From an uncultured Ignavibacteriota bacterium (GTDB lineage: Bacteria > Bacteroidota > Ignavibacteria > UBA10030 > UBA8401), in assembly GCA_903958625.1 (NCBI GenBank), contig CAJBTU010000385.1:1-36973 (forward strand): 36,973 nucleotides of DNA, in the 5' to 3' direction. The translations under genes and the position numbers were made by a program. This document shows positions 1 through 10,383 of the stretch, piece after piece; position 1 is the first letter of the stretch, and the number at the start of each line of letters is the position of its first letter. The notes under the pieces are model-generated. The model was given only the letters and a program-made list of their open reading frames with translations, searched no databases and was not told the DNA's origin.

Positions 1-717
1 ATGCTTGCACAGGAAATGCAGAAACGTCTGCTTCCCCAGGATCTTCCGGTCTTTGCCTCTGTGGATATGAAAGCAGTTTCGTCTCCGGCGCTTGAAGTGG
101 GAGGGGACTATTATGATTATGTTCTGATCGACGAAAATCTGGTTGGCATTGTAATTGGTGATGTATCCGGCAAAGGCGTGGGAGCGGCATTTTATATGGC
201 AGAGGTGAAGGGAATCTTTCAATCCTTGGCGAGGATCTACCGGTCGCCGCGCGAATTCATGATCAAAGCAAATGATGCACTGGTCTCCAGCATAGACAAG
301 CGTTCGTTCATCAGTTTGATCTATTCAACGATCAATGTAACGACGGGTGAACTCATTGTGTCGCGGGCAGGTCATTGTCCGATGCTCTATATTTCATCTG
401 TGAAAAAGGAATATGTGAAACCGGTCGGAATAGGCTTGGGTATTACCTCCGGAAAGATCTTCGATGAAAGCGTTGAAGAGCAAAAAATTATGATGAAAAG
501 TGGTGATGTCTGTGTATTTTATACGGACGGCGTAACGGAGTCACGGGACTCAAACGGCGATGAATTCGGCTATGAGCGTTTACTGGATGTTGTTGATGCA
601 AACAAACAACGGACGGCCGAAGAGATCAAAGAAGCAATTATTCAGACCGTCTGGAGTTATACGGATGCCAAAGGCTATCATGACGATCTTACAGTGTTTG
701 TTGTAAAGTGGACTTAA
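1..717 (+). CDS. PP2C/SpoIIE-family (RsbU-like) serine phosphatase, probably truncated at the 5' window edge
   Basis: ORF open from base 1. Motifs 'EMQKRLLPQDLP', 'EVGGDYYDYV', 'GDVSGKGVGAAFYMA', 'FYTDGVTESRD', 'HDDLTVFVVK' are typical of SpoIIE phosphatases. It aligns by eye with the C-terminus of the 1594-3291 ORF. Confidence 0.9.
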   Translation: MLAQEMQKRLLPQDLPVFASVDMKAVSSPALEVGGDYYDYVLIDENLVGIVIGDVSGKGVGAAFYMAEVKGIFQSLARIYRSPREFMIKANDALVSSIDKRSFISLIYSTINVTTGELIVSRAGHCPMLYISSVKKEYVKPVGIGLGITSGKIFDESVEEQKIMMKSGDVCVFYTDGVTESRDSNGDEFGYERLLDVVDANKQRTAEEIKEAIIQTVWSYTDAKGYHDDLTVFVVKWT

Positions 718-782
718 CATTATAGTTCTCAAAGAAGTGGAACAAAGTAGACGACAAACCGTTTATCCTTTTAGGAGCAAGT

Positions 783-1139
783 ATGAGTGATTTCAAAGTA
801 ACTATTCGATCGAGAGACAACAACATTCAGGTGTTGGAGTTGAAGGGCTATCTGGATGCCCACACGATTCCCGCTTTGGAGGACTCCTTCCAAAAAATGT
901 TGAATGAGAAGAAGTACCGTCTCATTGTCAATTGCAAAGAATTATCATACATCTCCAGTGCCGGTCTGGGAGTTTTCATGGCGTTCATTGAGGATGTGAG
1001 GGCGAACGACGGTGACATCAAAATGTCGGACATGTCGCCGAAAGTGTTCAATATCTTCGATCTTCTGGGATTCCCGATGCTCTACGACATAGTGAAGTTG
1101 GAAGAAGAAGCTGCAAACAAATTTGAATTGAAGAAATAG
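783..1139 (+). CDS. STAS-domain anti-sigma factor antagonist (SpoIIAA/RsbV-like)
   Basis: 118 aa. 'LKGYLDAHTIPALE...LIVNCKELSYISSAGLGVFMAF' is the STAS core with the phosphorylatable Ser-Ser motif. Upstream 'aggagcaagtATG' gives a good SD. Confidence 0.92.
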   Translation: MSDFKVTIRSRDNNIQVLELKGYLDAHTIPALEDSFQKMLNEKKYRLIVNCKELSYISSAGLGVFMAFIEDVRANDGDIKMSDMSPKVFNIFDLLGFPMLYDIVKLEEEAANKFELKK

Positions 1140-1160
1140 GTTCTGCCGGAACGACGAACG

Positions 1161-1589
1161 ATGGCAACCAAACAAACATATAAATCCTCTCTCAGCATCC
1201 CGAGCCAAACCGAGCGTTTGAACGACGTTCGCGAGTTCGTTTCCGGATTGGCGCGTACCCACGGGTTTATCGAGGACGACATCAATAAGATCACCATTGC
1301 GGTCGATGAGGCGTGCACGAACATTATTAAACACGGTTACAATTATTCTCCCGATAAAAAGATCGACGTGGAAATTATCCGGCGCGAAAATGATTTTGAG
1401 ATTGTTATCTCGGATAAAGGAAAGCAGTTCGATCCGAGCGCGATCCAAACGCCCGACATGAAAGATTATCTTGAACATTACCGCCGGGGCGGCCTCGGTG
1501 TCTATTTGATGAAACGGATCATGGATAAGGTCGAATTCAATCTCTACAGCGACAGGAATGTCCTGCGGATGACCAAAACTCTCCACTAA
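1161..1589 (+). CDS. Anti-sigma regulatory factor / serine-protein kinase (RsbW-like HATPase)
   Basis: 142 aa. 'ITIAVDEACTNIIKHGYNY' N-box, 'IVISDKGKQFDP' G1 box, 'GGLGVYLMKRIMDKVEF' G2 box. Confidence 0.92.
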   Translation: MATKQTYKSSLSIPSQTERLNDVREFVSGLARTHGFIEDDINKITIAVDEACTNIIKHGYNYSPDKKIDVEIIRRENDFEIVISDKGKQFDPSAIQTPDMKDYLEHYRRGGLGVYLMKRIMDKVEFNLYSDRNVLRMTKTLH

Positions 1590-1593
1590 TGTT

Positions 1594-3291
1594 GTGACAC
1601 ATCAATCCCACACATCACGTTCCGAATCAGAACTTCTGGCGCTGTTCGAATTCAGCCAAGTCGTCAATTCCTCCCTTGATCTTTCTTTGATACTTGATAC
1701 TCTGCTGCTGACGCTGATGGGCAAATTGCTGGCGACCAAAGCGATCATCCTGCTCCGTCACGAACGGAAAACTTTCTGCGTTGTGAACGGAAAAGGGGTT
1801 CCGAAAAATTTTCTGAAACAAAAAATTGATCTGTCGAAGATCAGTAAACAGACCGTCCGGGTGGACCGGGAATTTTCCGAAGCATTGTCCGCACACGGCA
1901 TCAACCGGTTGTTCCCCATTGTTTCACAGGAAAAAGTGATCGGCTATTTCGGTGCGGCCGAGCATTCCCGCCGTCCGATCGGAACAGCAGAAAGGAAATT
2001 CACCGAGACGCTCATTAGTATCGCTGCAACGGCGATTGAAAAAGGATTTTCGTTCGGCGAGATCAAAACGATCAACCGTTCGCTCGACGAGAAGATACAG
2101 CAGTTGAAGACACTGTTCGAACTTGCGAAGGAGTTCGGCGGCATACTTGAGCAGGACAAATTACTGAAATTATTCTCGCTGACGCTGATGGGTCAGGTCG
2201 GGACAAGCCGTTATGCAATTTGTTTGAAAGAAGGGAAAAGCATCTATTCGAAAATTTCCGGAGCCTATCTTGAAACGGATAAAGTGTCGATCTTCGATCT
2301 GGTGAATTCACCGCTGCTGAGTTCGGCGATCCCACGCAAGAAGAAATACGATTTGCTCCGCGAACATCTGGCAAAAGAAAAGATCGTTGCACTGGTGCCT
2401 CTGCAAATGCAGAACGAAGTGAAAGGGGTTCTTTGCCTTGGCGAACGCTTGCGCGGAGGGATCTATTCGGAAAGCGATCTTGAGTTCATCTTTTCGCTGT
2501 CCAATCTTGCGTTTGTTTCACTGGAAAATTCCCGATTGTTCAGCGAAGAGATCGAAAAGAAAAAACTGGAGAGTGAACTGCTCATTGCGCGGGAGATCCA
2601 GCAAGGACTGCTGCCAAGAACGCTGCCGGAGATCAACAGATTTGAAATTTCCGGCGTCAACATCTCTTCCAAGCAGGTCGGCGGTGATTATTACGACGTT
2701 ATACCCGCGGACGATGGAACATTCATCATAGCCATAGGCGATGTCTCGGGAAAAGGGACTCCTGCTTCGCTGCTGATGGCGAATGTTCAGGCGACCGTGC
2801 ACGCACTGGTTCCGTTCCATCTACCACTTCCTGTCGCAACGGCCCGGATCAACGACTTGATCTATCGTAACACCGGTTCCGATAAGTTCATTACGTTCTT
2901 TTGGGGTGTGCTCGATCCCGGCACCAGAAGATTTCAGTACGTCAATGCAGGACACAATCACCCGTTCGTCCTAAGAAAAGACGGAACGATTGAACGCCTT
3001 GCCGAAGGGGGTCTGATCCTCGGCATCATGAAAACGATCATGCCGTATCAGGAAGGGAGCATTGCACTGCAATCCGGTGACTCTGTTATTATGTTCACCG
3101 ATGGCGTGAGCGAGGCAATGGACGTGAACGGTGTTGATTACACCGAAGAACGTCTGGAGGAATTCGTCAAGCGTCAGAACGGAAAATCTGCGGAAGCGGT
3201 CCTAACAGAGATCAAGGACGAAATTCAGCGACACACGTTCGGTGCTCCGCAGTCCGATGATATTACCATGGTCGTGTTCAAAGCTCTATAA
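1594..3291 (+). CDS. GAF-domain SpoIIE/PP2C phosphatase
   Basis: 565 aa, GTG start. GAF-like N-terminal region, then 'REIQQGLLPRTLP...SKQVGGDYYDVI...GDVSGKGTPASLLMA...MFTDGVSEAMD...DDITMVVFK'. Confidence 0.9.
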   Translation: MTHQSHTSRSESELLALFEFSQVVNSSLDLSLILDTLLLTLMGKLLATKAIILLRHERKTFCVVNGKGVPKNFLKQKIDLSKISKQTVRVDREFSEALSAHGINRLFPIVSQEKVIGYFGAAEHSRRPIGTAERKFTETLISIAATAIEKGFSFGEIKTINRSLDEKIQQLKTLFELAKEFGGILEQDKLLKLFSLTLMGQVGTSRYAICLKEGKSIYSKISGAYLETDKVSIFDLVNSPLLSSAIPRKKKYDLLREHLAKEKIVALVPLQMQNEVKGVLCLGERLRGGIYSESDLEFIFSLSNLAFVSLENSRLFSEEIEKKKLESELLIAREIQQGLLPRTLPEINRFEISGVNISSKQVGGDYYDVIPADDGTFIIAIGDVSGKGTPASLLMANVQATVHALVPFHLPLPVATARINDLIYRNTGSDKFITFFWGVLDPGTRRFQYVNAGHNHPFVLRKDGTIERLAEGGLILGIMKTIMPYQEGSIALQSGDSVIMFTDGVSEAMDVNGVDYTEERLEEFVKRQNGKSAEAVLTEIKDEIQRHTFGAPQSDDITMVVFKAL

Positions 3292-3353
3292 TTGTTGGAA
3301 GTTGTTCCCATCCTTGTTTTTTGATTTCCGCTTTGTCTTTCGTATTTTTCCCT

Positions 3354-4271
3354 ATGCAAAATCAGATCGAAAATTTCTTCTTCCGCCTGCTTTTTTATGT
3401 CATCCGGCTATTCGGATTTCGAACCGTTCAGAACTTAGGAAGCGCGTTCGGCGGTTTCATCTATTCTGTCATCGGTCTTCGTAGGAAATTGGCGCTCGAC
3501 AATCTGCGTCATGCTTTTCCGGAGAAAACGGAACATGAGATCCGTGCGATCGCAAAAGCATCGTACCGGAATCTTTTTATGGCGTACTTTGAGATCCTCT
3601 ATATGGATAAACTCACGGAGGAGGATATCCGTCGATACATTTCGTTCCCTGAATCAGAGAAGATCAATACGCTGCTGCAGCGAGGGAAAGGTCTGATCAT
3701 TCTCACCGGTCATTACGGGAATTGGGAACTTTGCGCACTGACTGTACCGGTGATCGTCCCGCAAAAATATACCGTGGTGGTGCAGAAACAGCGCAATCCG
3801 TATGTGAATGATTTTATGACTCATATGCGCGCCCGTTTTGGAGCAAAGCTTGTCGTAATGGAACGCGCACTACGCGAATCTCTGCGCGCACTTTCCAATA
3901 ACGAGGCGGTGGCGTTGATTGCGGACCAAAGCGGACCGGAAAGCGGAATCTATACCGAATTTTTTGGGCGTCCTGCGTCTACACATCAGGGGCCGGCGGT
4001 TTTCCAGTTGCGCAGCGGTGCACCGATGATCATGGTGATGCTGATCCGTGAAGGGGTGGGGAAATTCAGGATCGAGACGGAAGAGATCGACACACAGAAT
4101 CTTACCGGTTCGGATGAAGAGAAAATGATCGAGATCACCCGGCGTCACGTGAACATGCTGGAAAAATTTATTCGCCTGCATCCCGAACACTGGCTATGGA
4201 TGCACAAACGGTGGAAACACACGGAATCGTATCTTACGAAACAGTCACTGATGAAGGCATCGCAATCGTGA
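3354..4271 (+). CDS. Lipid A biosynthesis (lauroyl/myristoyl) acyltransferase, LpxL/HtrB-like
   Basis: 'GLIILTGHYGNWELCAL', 'VALIADQSG', 'FFGRPASTHQGPAVFQLRSGAPMI', 'HPEHWLWMHKRWK'. Track start is TTG at 3321; ATG at 3354 (MQNQIENFFF) is more likely. Confidence 0.88.
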   Translation: MQNQIENFFFRLLFYVIRLFGFRTVQNLGSAFGGFIYSVIGLRRKLALDNLRHAFPEKTEHEIRAIAKASYRNLFMAYFEILYMDKLTEEDIRRYISFPESEKINTLLQRGKGLIILTGHYGNWELCALTVPVIVPQKYTVVVQKQRNPYVNDFMTHMRARFGAKLVVMERALRESLRALSNNEAVALIADQSGPESGIYTEFFGRPASTHQGPAVFQLRSGAPMIMVMLIREGVGKFRIETEEIDTQNLTGSDEEKMIEITRRHVNMLEKFIRLHPEHWLWMHKRWKHTESYLTKQSLMKASQS

Positions 4272-5311
4272 ACGAACCGAAACGGATCCTTGTTTTTCAA
4301 ACGGCATTCCTCGGCGATGTGATCCTCACATTGCCGATGATCCAGATGCTGCACGGTAGATTTCCCAATGCGGCGATCGATGTTGTGACGACGCCCAAAG
4401 CGTCTGAGTTCCTTTCAAACCATCCTGCCATACGGACGATTATTCAATACGACAAACGGAAAAGTCAAAAGGGGTTGACAGGGATCTTTGCCCTTGCGAT
4501 CGTTCTCAGCAAAAAAAAATACGATCTTGCCGTTGTGCCGCACCGGTCGTTCAGAACATCATTGATCATTGCGTTAAGCGGGATACACGAACGGATAGGA
4601 TTCTCCACGGCGGCCGCCAAATTTGTCTATCATCATGCCGTGAAATATGAAAAATTAAAACATGAAATCGAACGCAATATAGATCTTTTGTCGCCGTTGG
4701 GAATAACACCCGGCCATAGGGAACTTCCTTCATTATATCCTTCACAAGCGGATATTCACCATGTCAATACGTTCCTGTTCGAGAGGGAAATTTTGGATCA
4801 GGAGCGAATGATTGCCGTTGCACCCGGCTCAGTATGGAATACCAAGCGCTGGCATGCGGAGAGATTTGCAGAACTTTCCCTTATGATGGCGAAGGACGGA
4901 TATGAAGTCTTGATCGTCGGCGGAAAAGAGGATGCGGAATTGGGAAGAGCGATCGTTGAGTCCGCGCAGAATAAAAAAATTCACGATGCCACGGGAAAAC
5001 TTTCATTGCTGCAATCTGCTGAGTTGATCGGCCGGTGCAATGTGTTAATCACGAACGACAGCGCTCCGCTGCACATCGGCGTTGCGATGAGAACTCCCGT
5101 TGCGGCGGTCTTTGGAGCAACAGTTCCGGAATTCGGTTTTGCTCCGTATGGTGAGAATGATATCGTCGTTGAAATAAAAGGATTAGAATGCCGTCCATGC
5201 GCGATCCACGGTGGGAACAAATGTCCCATCGGAACATTTGTCTGCATGAACAATATAGAAGCGAAGATGGTCTACGACAAGGTTATACATCTATTGGAAC
5301 GAACGGCATGA
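4268..5311 (+). CDS. Glycosyltransferase family 9 (heptosyltransferase-like)
   Basis: 'RILVFQTAFLGDVILTLPMIQML', 'IAVAPGSVWNTKRWHAERFAEL', 'LITNDSAPLHIGVAMRTPVAAVFG'. Track ORF starts at 4196, but GTG at 4268 overlaps the previous stop (GTGA) and fits the GT9 N-terminus. Confidence 0.88.
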   Translation: MNEPKRILVFQTAFLGDVILTLPMIQMLHGRFPNAAIDVVTTPKASEFLSNHPAIRTIIQYDKRKSQKGLTGIFALAIVLSKKKYDLAVVPHRSFRTSLIIALSGIHERIGFSTAAAKFVYHHAVKYEKLKHEIERNIDLLSPLGITPGHRELPSLYPSQADIHHVNTFLFEREILDQERMIAVAPGSVWNTKRWHAERFAELSLMMAKDGYEVLIVGGKEDAELGRAIVESAQNKKIHDATGKLSLLQSAELIGRCNVLITNDSAPLHIGVAMRTPVAAVFGATVPEFGFAPYGENDIVVEIKGLECRPCAIHGGNKCPIGTFVCMNNIEAKMVYDKVIHLLERTA

Positions 5312-5342
5312 ACCGCGTTCCCTGCACACCGCACCATTCACG

Positions 5343-7640
5343 TTAAAACTCCGTTGAACTTCCCGTATCGAGCGAATCGGCGCTCCGGTGCACATCACAT
5401 TGCGCCGGAAGGTACTTTGAATTGAATATCTCCGTGATACGCACCGGGCAAAATTCCGTCACCAGTTTCTTCGTATCGGCACAGATCGTATCCCGTTCGA
5501 CGCCGTTCGGAATCCTGAAATACGGCTGTGTAATGGGAATGGTCTTGTCTTCGTAGACGTATTTCATGAACCGGCCGAAGAGGGGAGCGGCTGCACGTCC
5601 GCCTTGACCGTCTGCCGAATTGAACGTGACCGCCTGATCGTCGAACCCCACCCACATGCCTGCGGCAAGCTGCGGCGTGAATCCCACGAACCAAGCGTCA
5701 GCATATTCCTGCGTTGTTCCGGTCTTGCCGGCGGCGGGATAGTGGAAAAAATTTCTAATGCGTGCGCCGGAACCTAACGGACTATTGATGACATCCTCCA
5801 TCATATTGGTCATGATGTAGGCTGTCTCTTTGCTCAATACTTCTTTCTTTTCCGGAAAATTCTCTTCGATAACATTACCGTCTTTGTCTTCGATCTTCAG
5901 AATAGAATTCGGCTCTACAAAAACCCCTTCGTTGGCAAATGTGCTGAAGGCCGAGGTCATTTCCAGCGGTGTGACCTGGGCGGTCCCTAATGCGATCGAT
6001 TCATAGGCAGGGATCGGCGATTTAATGCCCATCCGCTGTGCATAATCAACGACCTGTTCCTTCGTGACGAGGTCCATAATGACCCGGACGGTGACCAAAT
6101 TCAGCGAGCGGGTGAGCGCATTGCGCAGTGTCGATTTTCCTCCAACATCACCTTCAAAATTTCCCGGTCTCCATTCTGTTCCATCGGCCATCATGACGGT
6201 AATGGGTTGATTGAGCATTTCATACGACGGCGGATATCCATTGTCGATCGCAACAGTATACACGAACGGTTTGAATGAAGAACCCGGCTGACGCCGGATC
6301 TGCGTTACGTGATTCAAACCGTACCGGAATGTTCGGAAGTTCCTTCCGCCGACCATGGCACGGATTCCGCCGGTCTTTGGATCGATCGCGACAAAACCGA
6401 CCTCGATCGACTGCCAAATTTGTTTTATGGAATCAACGAATCGGGCATCATTTTTCAACGCTGATAGAACGCTGTCCTTATTTGCATTTTGCCGGTACAG
6501 TTCGGTTTGTTTCGCAGCCCGTTCCAGAATTTTTTCCAACGCTGCGCGTTTGTTATCCCAACTCCAGATCTTGTTGAACTGATCCTGTTTCTCGGCAAGA
6601 TGTTCTTCAACGGCTCGGTTCGCGTACCGCTGCATCCTGCTGTCCAGCGTCGTATAAATGGAAAGCCCTTCTTTGTAGATATTGAATCCGTATTTTTCTG
6701 CTTTGTCACGCATCTGCTGCCGGATGTATTCGACAAAGTGCGGTGCAAGACCAAGGGGTGCTTCGATGTTCGATGTATAGGTGAGCGGTTCAGCTTTCAC
6801 TTTTTCCGCCTGCTCACGGGAGAGTCTTCCTTCCTGCACCATCAGCGCCAGAACAAGGTCTCTGCGCGTATTGGCCCGTTCGGGGTGTTTCTGCGGATCA
6901 TAATATGCTGGTCCGTTCAATATTGCCACGAGCATAACGGACTCGCCGAGTGACAATGCTTCAACCTGTTTTCCAAAATAGATATCTGCCGCTGCCGAAA
7001 TGCCGTACACGCTTCGTCCGAAATAGATCTCATTCAGGTACATTTCCAGGATCTCTTTTTTCGTGAAATTCTTTTCGATCTGAACGGACGTAAAGAATTC
7101 CCTGAACTTTCGGGTGGCTTTTTCGAATGCGTTCTCGTCGGATTGCTGGAAGCCGTAGAGATTTCGCGCAAGTTGCTGAGTGATTGTGCTGGCTCCTTCT
7201 TTCAGACGCAGCGCAAGAAGATTCTTGACCATAGCGCGGAGAAACCGCCATGGCGTAACTCCCCAATGCTCATAGAAATTCTTATCCTCGGTTGAAATAA
7301 GTGCATCAATAACGCTTTGCGGGATCTGGCTGTAGGTGACATAGGATCGGTTTTTTGTGGAATAGAAAGTGGCCAATATCTCACCGTCGATCGCATATAC
7401 TTTGGTGGCAAGTTCCGGTTTCGGATTTTCGAGTTCTTCAAGAGAAGGGAGGCCGGAGACGATGTAATTGTAATAGAGCACCATCAAAAAAAGAAAAAGT
7501 CCGAACGCACCGAAAAAATAATACCGATATTTTTTGAAGAAGCCCCTGCTTTTCTGCAGCAGCGCCTCGCGGTAATGAGGATCGTTGAAATATTTTTTCA
7601 TCTCTTCCGAACTGTATTTCGGTTTTTTCTTGTCAGCCAT
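5343..7640 (-). CDS. Penicillin-binding protein 1A family (bifunctional transglycosylase/transpeptidase)
   Basis: 765 aa with N-terminal TM. GT51 motifs 'STEDKNFYEHWGV', 'GASTITQQLARNLYG', 'KKEILEMYLNEIYFGRSVYGISAA'. Transpeptidase motifs 'QPGSSFKPFVYT', 'SLN', 'AGKTGTTQEYADAWFVGFTP'. Confidence 0.96.
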   Translation of the reverse strand: MADKKKPKYSSEEMKKYFNDPHYREALLQKSRGFFKKYRYYFFGAFGLFLFLMVLYYNYIVSGLPSLEELENPKPELATKVYAIDGEILATFYSTKNRSYVTYSQIPQSVIDALISTEDKNFYEHWGVTPWRFLRAMVKNLLALRLKEGASTITQQLARNLYGFQQSDENAFEKATRKFREFFTSVQIEKNFTKKEILEMYLNEIYFGRSVYGISAAADIYFGKQVEALSLGESVMLVAILNGPAYYDPQKHPERANTRRDLVLALMVQEGRLSREQAEKVKAEPLTYTSNIEAPLGLAPHFVEYIRQQMRDKAEKYGFNIYKEGLSIYTTLDSRMQRYANRAVEEHLAEKQDQFNKIWSWDNKRAALEKILERAAKQTELYRQNANKDSVLSALKNDARFVDSIKQIWQSIEVGFVAIDPKTGGIRAMVGGRNFRTFRYGLNHVTQIRRQPGSSFKPFVYTVAIDNGYPPSYEMLNQPITVMMADGTEWRPGNFEGDVGGKSTLRNALTRSLNLVTVRVIMDLVTKEQVVDYAQRMGIKSPIPAYESIALGTAQVTPLEMTSAFSTFANEGVFVEPNSILKIEDKDGNVIEENFPEKKEVLSKETAYIMTNMMEDVINSPLGSGARIRNFFHYPAAGKTGTTQEYADAWFVGFTPQLAAGMWVGFDDQAVTFNSADGQGGRAAAPLFGRFMKYVYEDKTIPITQPYFRIPNGVERDTICADTKKLVTEFCPVRITEIFNSKYLPAQCDVHRSADSLDTGSSTEF

Positions 7641-7657
7641 AATTATTCAATCAGCCC

Positions 7658-8458
7658 TTATTTTTTTCGTTTTACAGGCTTGCGTTGCGCTCGCTTTACT
7701 GAGGGTCTTTTTGTCTTCGCCGGAATCTTTGCCGTTGCATTCCATTCTTTCAGTTCAATATTCGTTCCGTCGAATTCTGCATACGTATTGTATGAGATCC
7801 AGTCGCCAAGATTCACATACACACCATTATTGATCGTATGCTCCAACGGCTTATGTCGATGTCCCATGATGACGATGTCGTATCCTTCGGAGATTTTTTT
7901 TTCGGCAAACTGAATCATTCCATCGGTTTCGCCGAAATCTTTGTGGCCGGTATATTTTCGGCTTGCATGCGATGAACCTTGGGCGATCGGAGCAGTCCAG
8001 TCGGGATGCACTAAAGAGTATAAAAAGATGCTGATTCGGCTCCGGAGGATCTTTTTGAGGAAGCGATAGCCGGCATCATTCAGGGCAAGTCCGTCACCGT
8101 GGTGAAAGTAAAACTTCTTTCCCAGCAGCGTCATACCAAAGGGATCTTTATAGACCGGAATTCCGAGTTCCTTCGGAAAAAAATCCTTCAGCCAGAAATC
8201 GTGATTACCGGCAAGATAATGCACGGCGATCCCTTTTTCAACGAGCGTTGCCAGTTTCGATATAACATGATGATAACCGCGGGGGATTACGTTCTTATAT
8301 TCGAACCAGTAATCGAACAGGTCGCCGATGATGAACAGCTGTTCACCGTTCTTTTCGACATGAGACAAAAAGGAAAGAAGGCGCTGTTCTTTTTCTTTTT
8401 CGCGTGCAGTGTCGTGCAGGCCTAAATGGACATCAGAGAAGAAGAAGATCTTTTTCAT
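7658..8458 (-). CDS. lpxH: UDP-2,3-diacylglucosamine diphosphatase-like metallophosphoesterase
   Basis: 'FFSDVHLGLHD', 'FIIGDLFDYWFEY', 'LAGNHDFWLKDFF', 'FHHGDGLA', 'IVIMGHRHKPLE'. Confidence 0.78.
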   Translation of the reverse strand: MKKIFFFSDVHLGLHDTAREKEKEQRLLSFLSHVEKNGEQLFIIGDLFDYWFEYKNVIPRGYHHVISKLATLVEKGIAVHYLAGNHDFWLKDFFPKELGIPVYKDPFGMTLLGKKFYFHHGDGLALNDAGYRFLKKILRSRISIFLYSLVHPDWTAPIAQGSSHASRKYTGHKDFGETDGMIQFAEKKISEGYDIVIMGHRHKPLEHTINNGVYVNLGDWISYNTYAEFDGTNIELKEWNATAKIPAKTKRPSVKRAQRKPVKRKK

Positions 8459-8506
8459 TTTGAAATTTCAATAGTACTAAAAAATATTTTGACGCAGATC
8501 ATTATT

Positions 8507-9775
8507 TCACTTTGCGGCAATCCGGATATGCTCTTTATCGCTGACGCGCTCGAGCAGGATCAGTCCGGCAACAAAGAATAGTCCGATCGTCAGTACCGAG
8601 ATACGCTGGTTGCCCGTAATATACGAAATCAGTCCGAACAAAAAAGTACCGACCACAGCCGAGGCTTTGCCGCAGAGTCCGTCATAGAATCCAAAGAATT
8701 CCGCTTCACGTTCTTTCGGCGTCAGCTGCGCCATCAGGCTTCTGCTTGCCGCTTGCGATGCCCCCATGGAACTGCCGGCCACGGCGCCGATCAGATAAAA
8801 TATTTCCTTCGTCTGCACAAAATATGCCCCGGTAACGACCAGTATCCAAATGACCAAATTGATCGCGATCGTCCGCTTGGCGCCGATCTTGTCCGTGATG
8901 ACCCCGAAGAACAGTGAACCGACGATCCCGGACGCTTGAACGATGGCAAAGAGGACGAGAACTTCCTGTAAGGAAAAACCGAGTGTCTGTGTTGCAAAGA
9001 TTGAAGCAAATGAGATGACCGTCAGGATGCCGTCATTATAGATAAAGAAGGCGAGCAGAAACCGTGAAACGTTGCGGTAATTTTTCAAATGTCCGACCGT
9101 CTCGCTGACGCGCAGGATACCGGCTTTGATATATGAAACCTTGTACTCGAATTTCGTTTTATGATCACGCAGAAAAATAAAAAGGGGGATGGAAAACAGA
9201 AAAAATATTCCTGCGGCTATGGCAAAACTTAATTTTACGTTTGCAAGATTTTCTGCACCAAAACCCTTCTTATAGAGTGGCATGGCGATGAGAAGCGTTG
9301 CCAGCGAACCGACATATCCCATGGCAAATCCGTAACCCGATACGCGACCGTAGCTCCGTTCGTTCGTGAGATTGGGCAGGAAGGCATCATAAAAAACAAG
9401 TCCGCCTTCAAAACCGACATTGGCAAGAATGAACAGAACCATTCCGGTGACGATCATTCCGGCGTCAACAAAAGCGAGGAGCGCCGTGGAAATGATACTG
9501 ACCATCGTGAATCCGAAGAGAAATCTTTTTCGGCGGGAAGAAAAATCCGCTGCAGCGCCAAGAACGGGCGCGATCAGCGCCGTGAGGAGCATGGAAATGC
9601 TGACGGCGATCCCCCACAAAAGATCACCCCGCCCGCTGCCGCCGGCAACGATCTCTTTGAAATAGAGAGAATACCCGACTGCAACGATCATCACGGAGAA
9701 CGACGTATTGGCGAAATCAAACAATGTCCAAACAAAGATTTGAAAACGGTTTGAATGAGTGGGATTCGATGTCAT
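8507..9775 (-). CDS. MFS transporter, UMF1/Atg22-like
   Basis: 422 aa, about 12 hydrophobic segments. 'WTLFDFANTSFSVMI', 'DAFLPNLTNERSYGRVSGYGFAMGYVGS', 'SRSLMAQLTPKEREAEFFGFYDG'. Confidence 0.88.
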   Translation of the reverse strand: MTSNPTHSNRFQIFVWTLFDFANTSFSVMIVAVGYSLYFKEIVAGGSGRGDLLWGIAVSISMLLTALIAPVLGAAADFSSRRKRFLFGFTMVSIISTALLAFVDAGMIVTGMVLFILANVGFEGGLVFYDAFLPNLTNERSYGRVSGYGFAMGYVGSLATLLIAMPLYKKGFGAENLANVKLSFAIAAGIFFLFSIPLFIFLRDHKTKFEYKVSYIKAGILRVSETVGHLKNYRNVSRFLLAFFIYNDGILTVISFASIFATQTLGFSLQEVLVLFAIVQASGIVGSLFFGVITDKIGAKRTIAINLVIWILVVTGAYFVQTKEIFYLIGAVAGSSMGASQAASRSLMAQLTPKEREAEFFGFYDGLCGKASAVVGTFLFGLISYITGNQRISVLTIGLFFVAGLILLERVSDKEHIRIAAK

Positions 9776-9782
9776 GAACGAT

Positions 9783-10268
9783 TCAGGGGCGAGGTTTTTT
9801 GGTCTGTGTATCGAGCAGACCGCGTCCGGTCTTATTCATCAGACCATCCTTTTTCAATTCGATCAGGACGGCGTCCATAATGCCGTTGATGAATGTTCCG
9901 CTGCTTTCCGTACTGTAATCCTTGGCGATCTCGATCGCTTCATTGATCGTTACTTTGGGCGGAATGTCCGGGAAATACAGAAGTTCACAGAGGCTCATCC
10001 GCAGCAGGATCTTATCGATCAATGCGATGCGGTGAAAATCCCAATGTTCGGTCTTCGATTTTAACCGTTTGTCGATCTCGGCCTGGTGTGCAATGGATTT
10101 AATAAAGAGTGATTGGGCAAAGTCGAAATCATTACTGTTCTCTTTTAATTCGCCCAGAATGGTGTCAACAACATGCTGCGGAGCATCTTTGGATATCTCG
10201 ATCGCATACAATGCCTGCATGACAAGTTCGCGGATGTGTCTGCGCTTCGGAATTTTTTCTTCGGTCAT
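9783..10268 (-). CDS. nusB: Transcription antitermination factor NusB
   Basis: 'RRHIRELVMQALYAIEIS', 'RIALIDKILLRMSLCELLYFPDIPPKVTINEAIEIAKDYSTESSGTFINGIMDAV' is the classic NusB signature. Confidence 0.96.
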   Translation of the reverse strand: MTEEKIPKRRHIRELVMQALYAIEISKDAPQHVVDTILGELKENSNDFDFAQSLFIKSIAHQAEIDKRLKSKTEHWDFHRIALIDKILLRMSLCELLYFPDIPPKVTINEAIEIAKDYSTESSGTFINGIMDAVLIELKKDGLMNKTGRGLLDTQTKKPRP

Positions 10269-10383
10269 GGATCAAGATACGGAAAAATGAGGAGCGTTGC
10301 CACAGATTATATGCATTGGATGGACGGTCATTTTCTGGAAAGCCGCCTGAATTTTCATACGGAATTTTTGTATTTTTACACCT

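Noticed and set aside
945-1586. 213-aa minus-strand ORF
   Set aside because: Antisense to the clearly coding STAS and HATPase genes; no recognisable domain. Shadow ORF.
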